From: Akkermansia muciniphila
Lineage (GTDB): Bacteria; Verrucomicrobiota; Verrucomicrobiia; Limisphaerales; SIAT01
Assembly: GCA_945900775.1 (NCBI GenBank)
Contig: CAMDJP010000028.1
Span: forward strand, 1-38,950
Reading direction: 5' to 3'
DNA: 38,950 nucleotides
Part shown: positions 15,752-24,457 of the stretch, piece after piece
How positions within the stretch are numbered: position 1 is the stretch's first letter
How the letters are laid out: each line of letters begins with the position of its first letter
The notes under the pieces: model-generated
What the model was told of the DNA's origin: nothing
What the model saw: only the letters and a program-made list of their open reading frames with translations
Databases searched by the model: none
Program-made: the position numbers and the translations under genes

Positions 15752-18700
15752 TCAGAGCGGTTGTGCGCCCAATGTGCCGTGGAGCTCCCTCAAGTAGTCC
15801 GAAGATTGCACATGTAGGAGCGTGCGCTTCCCCTCGGCCAAACGCGGAGCGATGATGGTTCGAACCGCTTCGGTGGCGCGCGATGGATCGGCGAGGAAGT
15901 TCTCAAGATAGTGCACGTGTCGCTGCCAGAGCCGCGTATCTCTTTCCTGTTTCGCTTTGAGACGCGCGGCGTACCAGTCGCTCGCGAGCATCTGCTCGCG
16001 CGTGAAGAGGGTGCGAATTTCCGGATGGTCGAGGCCATTGCTGTCGTAATAGCCGTCGCGCATGATGTGCAACAGAGCCCGCAGCGGTGGGCAGGCGAGG
16101 GCGATGCTGCCATCAGCGAAGTAGTGGCTGGCCACGCGACGTTGAGTCTCGACGATGTTGTCGATCCCGTCGGCGAAGATGTCGGCGTCCTGTTTCTCAG
16201 GCCGCAGCATCTCTTCGGTGAGGACGGCGTGCGGGTAGTTGAACATGCGGCCGAAGAAGTGCCGGACAAAACGCTTGGTGATGCGCCAGCCAAGCCGGCT
16301 GGCGAGCACGCGGTGGCCGTTGTGTTCGAAGTCGGTGCAGCGTTCGAGATATCCCTCGGCGATGAGGTGGCTGGGATCACGCTCTTCGACAGTCATGCGA
16401 CACCAGATTTCCGGTGCGACGAGGCTGATATCGTGGTCCACGCGCATGTGCGGGCCGACGTAACCGGCGGCTGTGACGAAGCCGTGCTGGCCGGTGAGCA
16501 GATGCGAGACGAGCGTGGAGTTCAGGTCGAAGATGGGCGGCAGTGAGTTGAAAGGTCCTTTCGTAAGGGCGCCTTCGCTACCTGCGCCGGTGGTAGAAGG
16601 CGACTTGCCGGTCATCGAGCAGATGAACTCCATCAGGAGCTCGGGCAGCTCCATGTAATGGATTGGGCTGTAGCAAGCGAGCGAGCGAATGCCGGTGTCT
16701 GGCGGGTTGTTACGACGGCCCATTAGCACGGCGTTGACCGGCGTGGGGACCGGTTGGTGAAGAGGGATGCGGCGATAGAAGCGTGTGCAGGTCTCGGCCA
16801 GATAACCCGCGCGCGGATTCACTAGGTCGGCGCGTTCCTGCAGGTAACGTGGGTTTTTGGTCGGCTTACCGTCCACCAACCGGGGGTGGGCGGGCGAGAC
16901 GAAGTAGTCAGGTGAGTTTCCGGTGGCGACCTCGCGGATGAGGCGTTGCATCGGCTCAGTGTATTGGTCGAAGTTGAGCGTGTCGTCGATCAGCTCGTGT
17001 GCGAGCGGCGCAGCCAGCGGTTCGTAGTTCGAGAAGAAGTTGCCCGGCTGCGCATAGTCGGCTTCGGTTTGCTTGTCGTAACCGCGGTGGATCGCGTCAT
17101 CAGGTCGTTGGAAGAGCCGTGTCTCGCAGTTTTGCAGAAACTTTACCGCCGCCTTCGTATAGTCTGGATTCAGGTGCGATATCCGCGCGCCAGGCACCAC
17201 GACGGACGCGGTGATGTCGTCCTCCATCGCCAGTTTTACGGCGGGCTGGAAGTCTTTTCGCAGGTTGAAGATGCGCCATGCGTCTCGGTCGAAGCCGATG
17301 CGCAGGTAGGTGGTGAGCAGTTTCTTGGCGTCACGCTTGAGCTCGTTTCCAGGCACGCCGTTCACGATGTCCACGGTGAAGTGCGAGCGCCAGTCGGCGC
17401 CCCACGCCGGTTTATGATAGCGCTTCACGATGAATACGAGCTCCTTGATGTGGGGCGGGACGGAATTGAGCCAGTCGTTGTATTCCTGCGAGTAATCCTT
17501 GGCCGTCGGAGTGAAGAGCTTGATGACGGAGCCGATGGAACGTTCAGAACTGAGGATCGGCCGCGTGTCTTTTCCGTCCTTGTACGTATCCTTGAAGCGG
17601 GTGGAATAATCGCGGTTGATGAGTTGTTCGACGAGATCGAAGTCCTTCTGGAAATCCGCGACGAAGACAGGCCCGGCCAGCACGGCGTCGGTGATTGGCT
17701 TGGAAATCTCGGACTTGCCGCCCCCAGAAACGGTGCATGGCTTGTGGCAGAAAGTCCCTTCGGCCACAGTACCGACCAGACGCCAGACGCGGCCTGCCGC
17801 TGGTTTTTCCATCTGCACTCGATAACCCGAGGGCCGCACGTAGGTCTTGTTCGAAAGCAATTTCATCGACTGTGTTGAGCCGCGATGAGGCCAACTCACT
17901 GTTTGTTCGTTCAGATCGAAACGTACTTTTTCAGAGACGTAGATGATGTCGGGGAATTTTCGATCCACCGCGTACCCTTCGGGTTTTATCTCCATCAAGC
18001 CGCTATAAAGCCGTGTCATCTCTTCGAAGTTGTGGCCGCGGTTGCGGACGTGTAGGTCGCCGCTGAACTCGTCCGCGAGATCGTAACTCGGATAGACGAG
18101 AGCACCGCCCGCGTGCTCCTCCTCGGCGAGACCGTAAAGATTCGCGGCGAAGCTAATCTGCGATTTGACCTCTTTCTTGCAATAGCCGAAGTAATTGTCG
18201 GCGATGATTGTGATGATCACGCCGGAGCCATCGCGCGCGACGAGTTTGAAGGCGCTGCCGTTGTTGTAGAGTTCAGCCGGATCTCGCCAGCACATTCCGT
18301 CGCGCTGCTGACGCTCGGTGGCCTCCTCGAAGCGTACCAACCCGGCTTCTCGCTTCGTCACATTCACGAGATGTGGTGCGAGAATCACGCAGCCGGTGTG
18401 GCCGGTCCAATGTTCCACGTCGAGTCCTGCGTCATTTTCGGGAAGCGCCGCATCACCTGCGTTGCCGAAGATGTTCTCCACAAAATCGAGATTGCTCGCC
18501 AAGTTCCCCGGCGCGAAGAAGCGCAGTTCCATCCGTTTCTCGGAGATAAATCCAGGCACCGCAGGGCAGACCAAAGGCCTCAGTAATAATGAGACGAAGC
18601 ATCCCGTCGGCTCCGTGTGCGTGCTGGTGTAGGGCAAGTGCAGCAGTTCCGTAGGTGGGGCGAAGGCACGACGCAGCAGTTCGGCGAACGCTGTTACCGG

Positions 18701-19084
18701 TACTGCCAACTTATCGTCGGGAATTGGGAGTCCACCTTCGACCACGTGGAAGACGCCTTGCGTTGTTCGGCGGTCGCTTTTCGGATTGTGCAGCACGCCC
18801 TGCTTTACTCGGTACGAGTCGATGATGTTCGAGTGGAATTCATCGCGATCCGACGGCAACGAGAGTTCGCGCGCAAGGCCCGGTTGATCAAGTGCGAACG
18901 TTCGGTTCGGCACTTGCGGGAAATCATTCCTCAACCCAGCTGCGCGGAGATACTCGATGATGAAACTCTGCAACCGCTGATCAATGGGGGAGAGACTCGA
19001 TGGTGCGGAATCGCGCAATGCGGCAAGGCGTTGGACAATGGCCTGAGTGGAAATAGACGCGGCCCGGCTTTTATTTTTTTCCAT
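15752..19084 (-). CDS. Probable PPi-type phosphoenolpyruvate carboxykinase
   Basis: A 1110-residue cytoplasmic protein without signal or membrane segments. Its length and conserved stretches match my recollection of the PPi-dependent PEPCK family described from Entamoeba and Propionibacterium: LDQPGLARELSLP, DEFHSNIIDSYR, NPKSDRRTTQGVFH, GGLPIPDDK, ENIFGNAGD, GHTGCVILAPH, IADNYFGYCKKEVK, SGGGKSEISK, RPDDAIHRGYDKQTEADY and SMTGKSPSTTGAGSEGALTK (around residue 825-840). The enzyme interconverts oxaloacetate plus PPi with PEP plus phosphate plus CO2, and is unrelated in size to ATP- or GTP-PEPCK. The start is ATG 19084. It stands alone, so neighbours do not help. The alternative is an uncharacterised relative of the family; no search was run. 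Confidence 0.75.
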   Translation of the reverse strand: MEKNKSRAASISTQAIVQRLAALRDSAPSSLSPIDQRLQSFIIEYLRAAGLRNDFPQVPNRTFALDQPGLARELSLPSDRDEFHSNIIDSYRVKQGVLHNPKSDRRTTQGVFHVVEGGLPIPDDKLAVPVTAFAELLRRAFAPPTELLHLPYTSTHTEPTGCFVSLLLRPLVCPAVPGFISEKRMELRFFAPGNLASNLDFVENIFGNAGDAALPENDAGLDVEHWTGHTGCVILAPHLVNVTKREAGLVRFEEATERQQRDGMCWRDPAELYNNGSAFKLVARDGSGVIITIIADNYFGYCKKEVKSQISFAANLYGLAEEEHAGGALVYPSYDLADEFSGDLHVRNRGHNFEEMTRLYSGLMEIKPEGYAVDRKFPDIIYVSEKVRFDLNEQTVSWPHRGSTQSMKLLSNKTYVRPSGYRVQMEKPAAGRVWRLVGTVAEGTFCHKPCTVSGGGKSEISKPITDAVLAGPVFVADFQKDFDLVEQLINRDYSTRFKDTYKDGKDTRPILSSERSIGSVIKLFTPTAKDYSQEYNDWLNSVPPHIKELVFIVKRYHKPAWGADWRSHFTVDIVNGVPGNELKRDAKKLLTTYLRIGFDRDAWRIFNLRKDFQPAVKLAMEDDITASVVVPGARISHLNPDYTKAAVKFLQNCETRLFQRPDDAIHRGYDKQTEADYAQPGNFFSNYEPLAAPLAHELIDDTLNFDQYTEPMQRLIREVATGNSPDYFVSPAHPRLVDGKPTKNPRYLQERADLVNPRAGYLAETCTRFYRRIPLHQPVPTPVNAVLMGRRNNPPDTGIRSLACYSPIHYMELPELLMEFICSMTGKSPSTTGAGSEGALTKGPFNSLPPIFDLNSTLVSHLLTGQHGFVTAAGYVGPHMRVDHDISLVAPEIWCRMTVEERDPSHLIAEGYLERCTDFEHNGHRVLASRLGWRITKRFVRHFFGRMFNYPHAVLTEEMLRPEKQDADIFADGIDNIVETQRRVASHYFADGSIALACPPLRALLHIMRDGYYDSNGLDHPEIRTLFTREQMLASDWYAARLKAKQERDTRLWQRHVHYLENFLADPSRATEAVRTIIAPRLAEGKRTLLHVQSSDYLRELHGTLGAQPL

Positions 19085-19094
19085 GAAGGTTTAT

Positions 19095-19120
19095 GTAGAG
19101 GGAAGGGGAAATTCCTCTAC
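19095..19120 (-). promoter_or_regulatory. Leader hairpin upstream of the PPi-PEPCK gene
   Basis: GTAGAGG (19095-19101) and CCTCTAC (19114-19120) form a perfect 7-bp stem with a 12-base loop, starting 10 bases before the PEPCK ATG on the minus strand. No Shine-Dalgarno is visible between the hairpin and the ATG; the only GAGG-like run is in the stem. A role in translation control is possible but unproved. Confidence 0.4.
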
Positions 19121-19336
19121 TATTTTTCACACTAAGAACCATAGCGAAATCGGCAAGCCTATTTTTGATTGCCGCAATCGCGGTGGCGCGAGCGGAATTT
19201 TTCGCAGCTTTTTGACGCCCAGCACTTGAGCATCTGCAGAATCCCACATCCGGAGGCTGAAGAACCTCCTAGATTATCAGGGTAAGAAGCAAACAGCCCT
19301 TCCTTAAAAGTAGTTCGACTCGCTTACTTCTGCGCT

Positions 19337-19561
19337 TTGCTTTTCGCAGTTCACTGTTTGATGCGGGTGTTCGAGGTTTGCGGGGCGGACTCTAGGAAGT
19401 CTAGCGTGTTCGATCAGAGTTTGGAGGATTTGCTTAAAGTGAAAGTGAGCAGTGTCTCGGAAAAGAGCGAGGAATTTTCCCGCACCGCCTCGACAATCCA
19501 CGTCATCACTACGGAAGACATCCGCCGTCGCGGGGCGACGGTAGTCATGAATGCACTGTAG
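19337..19561 (+). pseudogene. TonB-dependent receptor N-terminal remnant
   Basis: A 74-codon frame (TTG 19337, open back to 19286) starts with a hydrophobic signal-like segment (CALLFAVHCLMRVFEV) and continues SLEDLLKVKVSSVSEKSEEF, then ASTIHVITTEDIRRRGATVV, which is the beginning of the plug domain of TonB-dependent outer-membrane receptors. It stops at TAG 19559 just where the plug would read DALRLVPG, and a few more codons (RILGF) fit before the opposing cupin gene begins at 19575. The remaining 600 or more residues of plug and barrel are absent, so it is a gene fragment. The 216 bp before it (19121-19336) hold nothing I recognise. Confidence 0.75.
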
Positions 19562-19574
19562 CGCATCCTCGGCT

Positions 19575-19949
19575 TCAGACCACCGTCAGAGGCCCATCGA
19601 ACGTCGTTAGGCTGATGACCTCGCCGTGAGCTGTATGCGGACCGTGCTTCATCCCTTTGGGCGCGAAGAGGAGCGTGCCGGGCGCGTAGGTTTGGCCTTC
19701 CTCCACCCATTCGCCCGAGAGGACATAGGCCCACTCATTGGCGAGCGGGTGGGTGTGGGCCGGGATGGTCGTCCCGGCCTTGAACCGGCGCAGGACGGTC
19801 AGGCCGCCGGTCTGCTCATTCTTGTGCAGCACGAGTAACTCGACCCCTTCGTAAGGGCCCGGTTGCCATTGCTTGTCCTTGACCAGTGCGATGTACGGAA
19901 ACATGACGGATGAAACGCCGCCCTTTGTTAAAACGCAAGTCGTGTTCAT
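19575..19949 (-). CDS. Small cupin-domain protein (ChrR/anti-sigma-cupin like)
   Basis: A 124-residue single-domain cupin. Motif 1 is seen as GTTIPAHTHPLANEWAYVLSG with its two His and a Glu as metal ligands, and motif 2 as APGTLLFAPKGMKHGPHTAHG with a final His. It resembles the cupin part of ChrR-type proteins and small metal-binding cupins of unknown substrate. Two starts are possible: ATG 19949 (used here, AAGAAG 4 bases upstream) or ATG 19904 (MFPYIAL), whose codon overlaps an ATG on the opposite strand in the palindrome CATG. The gene is divergent from miaE and converges on the TonB-receptor remnant. Confidence 0.82.
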   Translation of the reverse strand: MNTTCVLTKGGVSSVMFPYIALVKDKQWQPGPYEGVELLVLHKNEQTGGLTVLRRFKAGTTIPAHTHPLANEWAYVLSGEWVEEGQTYAPGTLLFAPKGMKHGPHTAHGEVISLTTFDGPLTVV

Positions 19950-19992
19950 GTGCTTCTTGCCGGACGCGGTCAGTCGCGTTAAAGATGCGGCG

Positions 19993-20571
19993 ATGTTGAT
20001 GCTACGCGAGAAAGTGCCGGTGGAATGGTTGCCGAAGATGTTGGCGCAACTACCAAAGGTGCTGGTGGACCACGCGCACCTCGAGCGAAAGGCGGCGACG
20101 ACCTCCATCACGCTCGAGAAATATCACGAGCTCTTCGGGCGTGTGGAGGAGCTTAACGCCATCGCCATCGAAGAGCTGCAGCATTTCCAGCTCGTGCTGG
20201 CGCTGCTCAAGCGGCGCGGCATCCCCTTCAGCCAGCCGTTCCCCAGCCCGTGGATCCGCGACCTGATGAACGCCGTTCGCCGCGGGAGCAAAGGGCAGGT
20301 GATCGACCACCTCATCGTCTGCGCGCTCATCGAGGGACGGTCGTGTGAGAAGTTCCAGATGCTTGCCGCTAGTGCGGAACTCCAGCAGCGAGACCCGGAG
20401 CTAGGGCAGTTCTACGCCGGTCTCGTGGAGTCCGAGGGCAACCATTACGCCACCTATCTGCTGATGGCGCGCGACATCGACGAAGCCGAGGCTGATCGTC
20501 GGCTCGACTTCTTCCTCGACCTCGATGCCGAGCTGATTCGTCAACCGCACGACCTGCCGATTCTGCACTGA
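19993..20571 (+). CDS. miaE: MiaE-type tRNA-(ms2io6A) hydroxylase
   Basis: A 192-residue ferritin-like diiron protein that would hydroxylate the isopentenyl group of ms2i6A37 in tRNAs reading UNN codons. Candidate iron ligands sit in VDHAHLERKAATTS (Glu and His), IEELQHFQLVLALLKRRG, CALIEGRSCEKFQM and LVESEGNHYATYL, the typical helix pattern of the family. The start at ATG 19993 (MLMLREKVPVEW) fits the family N-terminus (about 190-200 residues in short forms); the frame is open upstream to ATG 19903, which would add 30 residues and overlap the divergent cupin. No miaA or miaB is in the window. Confidence 0.88.
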   Translation: MLMLREKVPVEWLPKMLAQLPKVLVDHAHLERKAATTSITLEKYHELFGRVEELNAIAIEELQHFQLVLALLKRRGIPFSQPFPSPWIRDLMNAVRRGSKGQVIDHLIVCALIEGRSCEKFQMLAASAELQQRDPELGQFYAGLVESEGNHYATYLLMARDIDEAEADRRLDFFLDLDAELIRQPHDLPILH

Positions 20572-20733
20572 GCAGATTCTGCTGGCCGCGCTGGCAGTCA
20601 GCAAACTGATGGCGCTTGGCCGACGCGTGATGTGTCCGAAGGAGAATATTCCCCTAGAGCAGCTGTGAAATGGGTTGGTACTGCTGGAATACTTTATTGC
20701 AGGCTCTCCTCGCAGACTTTATTATTACCGATT

Positions 20734-22266
20734 ATGCGCACTGTATTTCCCTTTCTTTTTGTCCTAGCAGGCTTTGTTCTCAATCTTCCGGCCGCCGAGC
20801 CGTTGAGGGTCTTCATTCGATCGGGGCCAAAATCGCACGGTGTAGGAGATCATGATTACCCTGCCTTTCTCCGTGATTGGGTTCCCTTGTTGAATGCCGC
20901 TGGTGCGAAGGCGGCTGGCAGCCAGATTTTTCCCACGGCTGCGGAACTGGCTGAGACCGACGTACTCATCATCCATCGGCAAGTTGGCGGCGACTTTAAG
21001 CCGGAGGAGAAAGTACTGGTGGATGCTTACGCTAAGCGTGGTGGCGGTTTTGTTGTCATTCATGCAGCTACTCTCGCTGCCGGTGATGACTCAGTGCTCT
21101 ACTACAAAGATCTCATCGGGGGATCTTGGCGGCACAGAGTTACCAAATGGAAAGAAGGACCGATGCAACTACGCTTCACCGATCGAGACTCGCTTATTAC
21201 GCAAGGAATTGCGGACTTTGGAATGAAGGATGAAATCTACTACGACATGGACCTTCGCGATGACATCCGCTCGCTAGCCGTCGCGCCCACGCCCAAGAAA
21301 AAGGGCGATGGATTCGAAGAGCAGACCCAGATTTGGACCTACGAGAAAGCAGGTGCCCAACGTGCGTTCGTTTTCGTTCCTGGGCATACTTATACGAACT
21401 TCAGTCGCAGCGACGTGAAGACGATTTTGTTGCGTGGCATCGCATGGGCTGGCAAGCGCAAGAATCTCGACGAGCTCACAAAACCAAAGCTGGTCGGTGC
21501 CGTGATTCCTCCTGAGGTGAACAACGTAACCACGACTGTCGTTTCGGAGGTCGCTCCAAAGAAAGGCCCTTCGAAAGTTACGGCAGCATTGCCGCAACGC
21601 GCCGAGAAAATCGAATGGGGGACGGGCACAAAGGTGTTCCTCATCGGTGGCGGCAGCTCGCATGACTTTCAGCGCTTCTTTAACCTCGCTGATGTCGCCA
21701 CGCTGAAGGCCGCCGGCAAATTCTCCGTGAACTATACCGAAAGCCCGGTCGATTTCGTGGAGCACGTGAAGACCGTGGATGTGCTGGTCCTCAGCGTGAA
21801 CACGCCAGCCTTCGCCACGCCCGCCGCGCGCAAGGCAATCTTCGATCACGCTGCCGCGGGCAAAGGAATCGTCCTTCTGCACGCTGGCGTTTGGTATAAC
21901 TACAAGGATTGGCCAGAGTATAACCGCGAACTGGCGGGCGGCGGTTCACGCGGCCACGACCGCCTCGGTGAATACGAGGTGAAGGTCACCAAGTCCGAGC
22001 ACCCCATTATGAAGGGCGTGCCGACCAGCTTTCGCATCACGGACGAACTTTACTACTTCCAGCCCGACTCGGCTGGCACGCCCATCGAAGTCCTCGCCAC
22101 TGCCACTTCGACGCAGCGCCCCGGCACCTACCCGCAAGTCTTCGTGGTGAAGAATCCAAAAGCACGGATTGTCGGTCTCACCCTCGGTCACGACGCCCGC
22201 GCGCACAGCCTGCCCGCTTACCAGCAACTTCTTCAAAACGCCATTCTCTGGACGCAAGAGAAGTGA
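20734..22266 (+). CDS. Secreted protein with two ThuA-like domains
   Basis: A 510-residue exported protein. The signal peptide is MRTVFPFLFVLAGFVLNLPAAEP, which fixes the start at 20734 (the frame is open to 20632). Two ThuA-like (class I glutamine amidotransferase-fold) domains follow: the first about residues 25-250 (VFIRSGPKSHGVGDHDYPAF, TDVLIIHRQVGGD, GGGFVVIHAATLA, GHTYTNFSRSDVKTILLRGI) and the second about 295-510 (VFLIGGGSSHDFQRFFNLAD, GKGIVLLHAGVWYNYKDW, LGHDARAHSLPAYQQLLQNA). ThuA proteins are linked to trehalose or other sugar use, but the activity is not defined. It is followed after 61 bp by the NIPSNAP gene on the same strand. Confidence 0.88.
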   Translation: MRTVFPFLFVLAGFVLNLPAAEPLRVFIRSGPKSHGVGDHDYPAFLRDWVPLLNAAGAKAAGSQIFPTAAELAETDVLIIHRQVGGDFKPEEKVLVDAYAKRGGGFVVIHAATLAAGDDSVLYYKDLIGGSWRHRVTKWKEGPMQLRFTDRDSLITQGIADFGMKDEIYYDMDLRDDIRSLAVAPTPKKKGDGFEEQTQIWTYEKAGAQRAFVFVPGHTYTNFSRSDVKTILLRGIAWAGKRKNLDELTKPKLVGAVIPPEVNNVTTTVVSEVAPKKGPSKVTAALPQRAEKIEWGTGTKVFLIGGGSSHDFQRFFNLADVATLKAAGKFSVNYTESPVDFVEHVKTVDVLVLSVNTPAFATPAARKAIFDHAAAGKGIVLLHAGVWYNYKDWPEYNRELAGGGSRGHDRLGEYEVKVTKSEHPIMKGVPTSFRITDELYYFQPDSAGTPIEVLATATSTQRPGTYPQVFVVKNPKARIVGLTLGHDARAHSLPAYQQLLQNAILWTQEK

Positions 22267-22327
22267 GCGGGTCGGCTTAAAAAGGTTTTGCCAACCCACT
22301 GCGGAAGGGCATCATCACCCTCACGCT

Positions 22328-23107
22328 ATGAACAAGATTCTTGCTCTCCTCGCCATGACTCTCACCCTCGGTTCCCTCTCCGCTGCCGACACGCGCGTGT
22401 TCGAGATGCGAATATACTACGCCGCTCCCGGCAAACTCGAGGCGCTCCACGCCCGTTTCCGCGACCACACCACCAAACTCTTTGAGAAGAACGGCATCAC
22501 CAACATCGGCTACTGGGTTCCTGAGGGCGTTAACTCCCAAGGCAAGCTCGTCTACGTCATCGCTTACCCAAGCCGCGAGGAGTCCAAGAAGCGCTGGCAG
22601 GCCTTTCTGAACGATCCCGACTGGAAGAAGGCCTTCGCCGCGAGCGAGAAGGAGGGCAAGCTTGTCGCCAAGATTGAGAGCCACTTTATGGCAGCCACCG
22701 ATTACTCGCCTGAAATCAAGCCCTCCGCAGCCGCTCCGCGCGTCTTCGAGTTCCGCGACTACACCGCCAGTCCCGGCAATCTCGCGGCCCTCAATGCGCG
22801 CTTTCGCAACCACACTGTCGCTCTCTTTGAGAAGCACGGTATAAAGAACCTCTTCTACTGGAACCTCACCCCGGACCAGAAGATAGAGATCGAGGTAGAG
22901 ATGGAGGCCGACAAGAAACTTCTCTATCTCCTCGCCCACAAGAGCCGCGAGGCCGCCGTCGAGTCGTTCAAGAACTTCCGTGATGACGCGGCGTGGGGCA
23001 AAGCCCGCGCCGAGTCGGAAAAGAAAGCTGGAGGCTCGCTCACGGCGTCGAAGGACGGCGTTATCTCGCTCTTCCTGAAGCCCACCGACTACTCGCCGAC
23101 GAAGTAA
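22328..23107 (+). CDS. Secreted protein with two NIPSNAP domains
   Basis: A 259-residue protein with a signal peptide (MNKILALLAMTLTLGSLSAAD). Two NIPSNAP-type alpha/beta dimeric-barrel repeats follow: TRVFEMRIYYAAPGKLEALH with RDHTTKLFEKNGI, and PRVFEFRDYTASPGNLAALN with RNHTVALFEKHGI. The two copies are clearly duplicated from one another. Exported NIPSNAP proteins are common in Planctomycetes and Verrucomicrobia; no reaction is known. The start at 22328 is fixed by the signal. It probably belongs with the ThuA gene upstream, and it converges on the CE15 esterase, 9 bp away. Confidence 0.88.
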   Translation: MNKILALLAMTLTLGSLSAADTRVFEMRIYYAAPGKLEALHARFRDHTTKLFEKNGITNIGYWVPEGVNSQGKLVYVIAYPSREESKKRWQAFLNDPDWKKAFAASEKEGKLVAKIESHFMAATDYSPEIKPSAAAPRVFEFRDYTASPGNLAALNARFRNHTVALFEKHGIKNLFYWNLTPDQKIEIEVEMEADKKLLYLLAHKSREAAVESFKNFRDDAAWGKARAESEKKAGGSLTASKDGVISLFLKPTDYSPTK

Positions 23108-23116
23108 GGGCAACCT

Positions 23117-24424
23117 TTACTTCTTAAAGTGGCGGTCGGCGAAGCCGAGGTAGCACGCCCAGTCGTAGTCGGTGACGTCGTGTTTGCCGGTGCGGACGTG
23201 GTAGCCGATGGTTTCGCCGACGGGGGTGTTGACCGGCGGCCAGTCCGAGGTGCCGAGACCTTTCTTGCCGAGCAACTGATAGACCGGCTCTGCGTGCTTG
23301 GCCGACAGGAATTCACCTTTCGGATCGGCCCACTTGTCCTCCTCGGCGCTGGCCACGTACACCGGCCGCGGCGCAATGAGAGAGATGAGTTCATGCGCAT
23401 CCACCGGCAGCGCGGAGACATCTTGGTTGTACTTTTTGAAATTGGTGCAGAACCAGTGGGGGAAGGAGGTGTTGATGCGTTCGACGGTCTCGCCGAAGTT
23501 ACGCCGCGCGAGCGCGGCGCCGCCTTCGCCCGAGTTGTTGGAGATGACCATCGCGAAGCGTTCGTCCTCCGCGCCGGCCCAGAGGGAGGCCTTGCCTAGG
23601 CGCGAATGGCCGATGAGCGCAACGCGCTTGGCGTCCACGTCCCCGCGTGTCTCGAGGTAATCGAGTGCGCGGCTGAGTCCCCAACCCCACGCGGCGACAG
23701 CGCCCCAGTCGTCCGCCTTCCACTGCGTATTCGCGCCGACCTTACTAAGCGCGGCGCGAAGGCCGTGCTTCCAGCCAGCGGCGTAATCCGGCTCGACGTC
23801 AGCGCGCGTGACGGTGGCTACTGCGTAGCCCCGTGCGAGGATTACTTCGAGCGGCCAGCGGCCGATGCTCTTGCCGCGCGTGGCCTCGTTGGGCTTCACG
23901 AGCTTGCTGGTCTTCTCCTTTGCGTCCCAAGTCCACTGTTCGGTTATGGTAATGCCGGGATCGTTGTCGATGGTGTGGTTGCCCTCGAAGTTCATCCCGA
24001 GAAATGCGGGGACGGGTTGCTTCGCGCCGTTCGGCACATAGAGGAGCAGCGTCATGCAGTGGCCTCCTTTTTTGCCGTCGAGAAAGATGCGAATCTCCTG
24101 CCGCGTGGCCTTGCCGTCGAGAGCTTTCGAGTCAGCGGCGCCGAGTTCGTGGACAAGCTTGCCCAGTTTGGCAGGACTGCGGCCGTACACGTGCGTGCGG
24201 AAGAGTTCGAGAATCTCCGGTCGGCGTTTCTCGCGCCAGGCCTTGGCGTCTGCGATCTTGGTGCCATCGGCGCATACGAGCGGATCGGGCAGTGTGTAGG
24301 GGCCGACCTTGGATTCGTCGTAGTTGTAGAGAGCGGACTGGGCCTCGGCGTCTTCGGGGAGAATCGTGGTGGACATCAGCGTGGCGAGAACTAACGCGGT
24401 GGAGATTTGGAATAGGCGTTTCAC
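23117..24424 (-). CDS. Glucuronoyl methylesterase-like protein (CE15)
   Basis: A 435-residue exported alpha/beta hydrolase. Signal peptide MKRLFQISTALVLATLMST from a GTG start at 24424. CE15 features: FRTHVYGRSP, PAFLGMNFEGNHTI, RGYAVATVTRADVEPDY, the nucleophile elbow IGHSRLGKASLWAGA (Ser; GxSRxGK is the family elbow), VISNNSGEGGAALARRNFGE and the late HDVTDYDW with the likely catalytic His. CE15 enzymes cut the ester between lignin alcohols and 4-O-methyl-glucuronic acid of xylan. The adjacent LacI-type regulator (33 bp upstream, same strand) suggests sugar-controlled expression. Confidence 0.88.
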   Translation of the reverse strand: MKRLFQISTALVLATLMSTTILPEDAEAQSALYNYDESKVGPYTLPDPLVCADGTKIADAKAWREKRRPEILELFRTHVYGRSPAKLGKLVHELGAADSKALDGKATRQEIRIFLDGKKGGHCMTLLLYVPNGAKQPVPAFLGMNFEGNHTIDNDPGITITEQWTWDAKEKTSKLVKPNEATRGKSIGRWPLEVILARGYAVATVTRADVEPDYAAGWKHGLRAALSKVGANTQWKADDWGAVAAWGWGLSRALDYLETRGDVDAKRVALIGHSRLGKASLWAGAEDERFAMVISNNSGEGGAALARRNFGETVERINTSFPHWFCTNFKKYNQDVSALPVDAHELISLIAPRPVYVASAEEDKWADPKGEFLSAKHAEPVYQLLGKKGLGTSDWPPVNTPVGETIGYHVRTGKHDVTDYDWACYLGFADRHFKK

Positions 24425-24457
24425 GCCGCTGAACCTAAACCGGCGGCCGGCGCGGGT

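Noticed and set aside
20570-20582. Short palindrome AGCAG-ATT-CTGCT as a terminator of miaE
   Set aside because: Only five pairs and no T-run follow.
20632-20733. N-terminal extension of the ThuA protein to 20632
   Set aside because: The signal peptide begins exactly at the ATG at 20734; the upstream codons show no similarity to a signal or domain.
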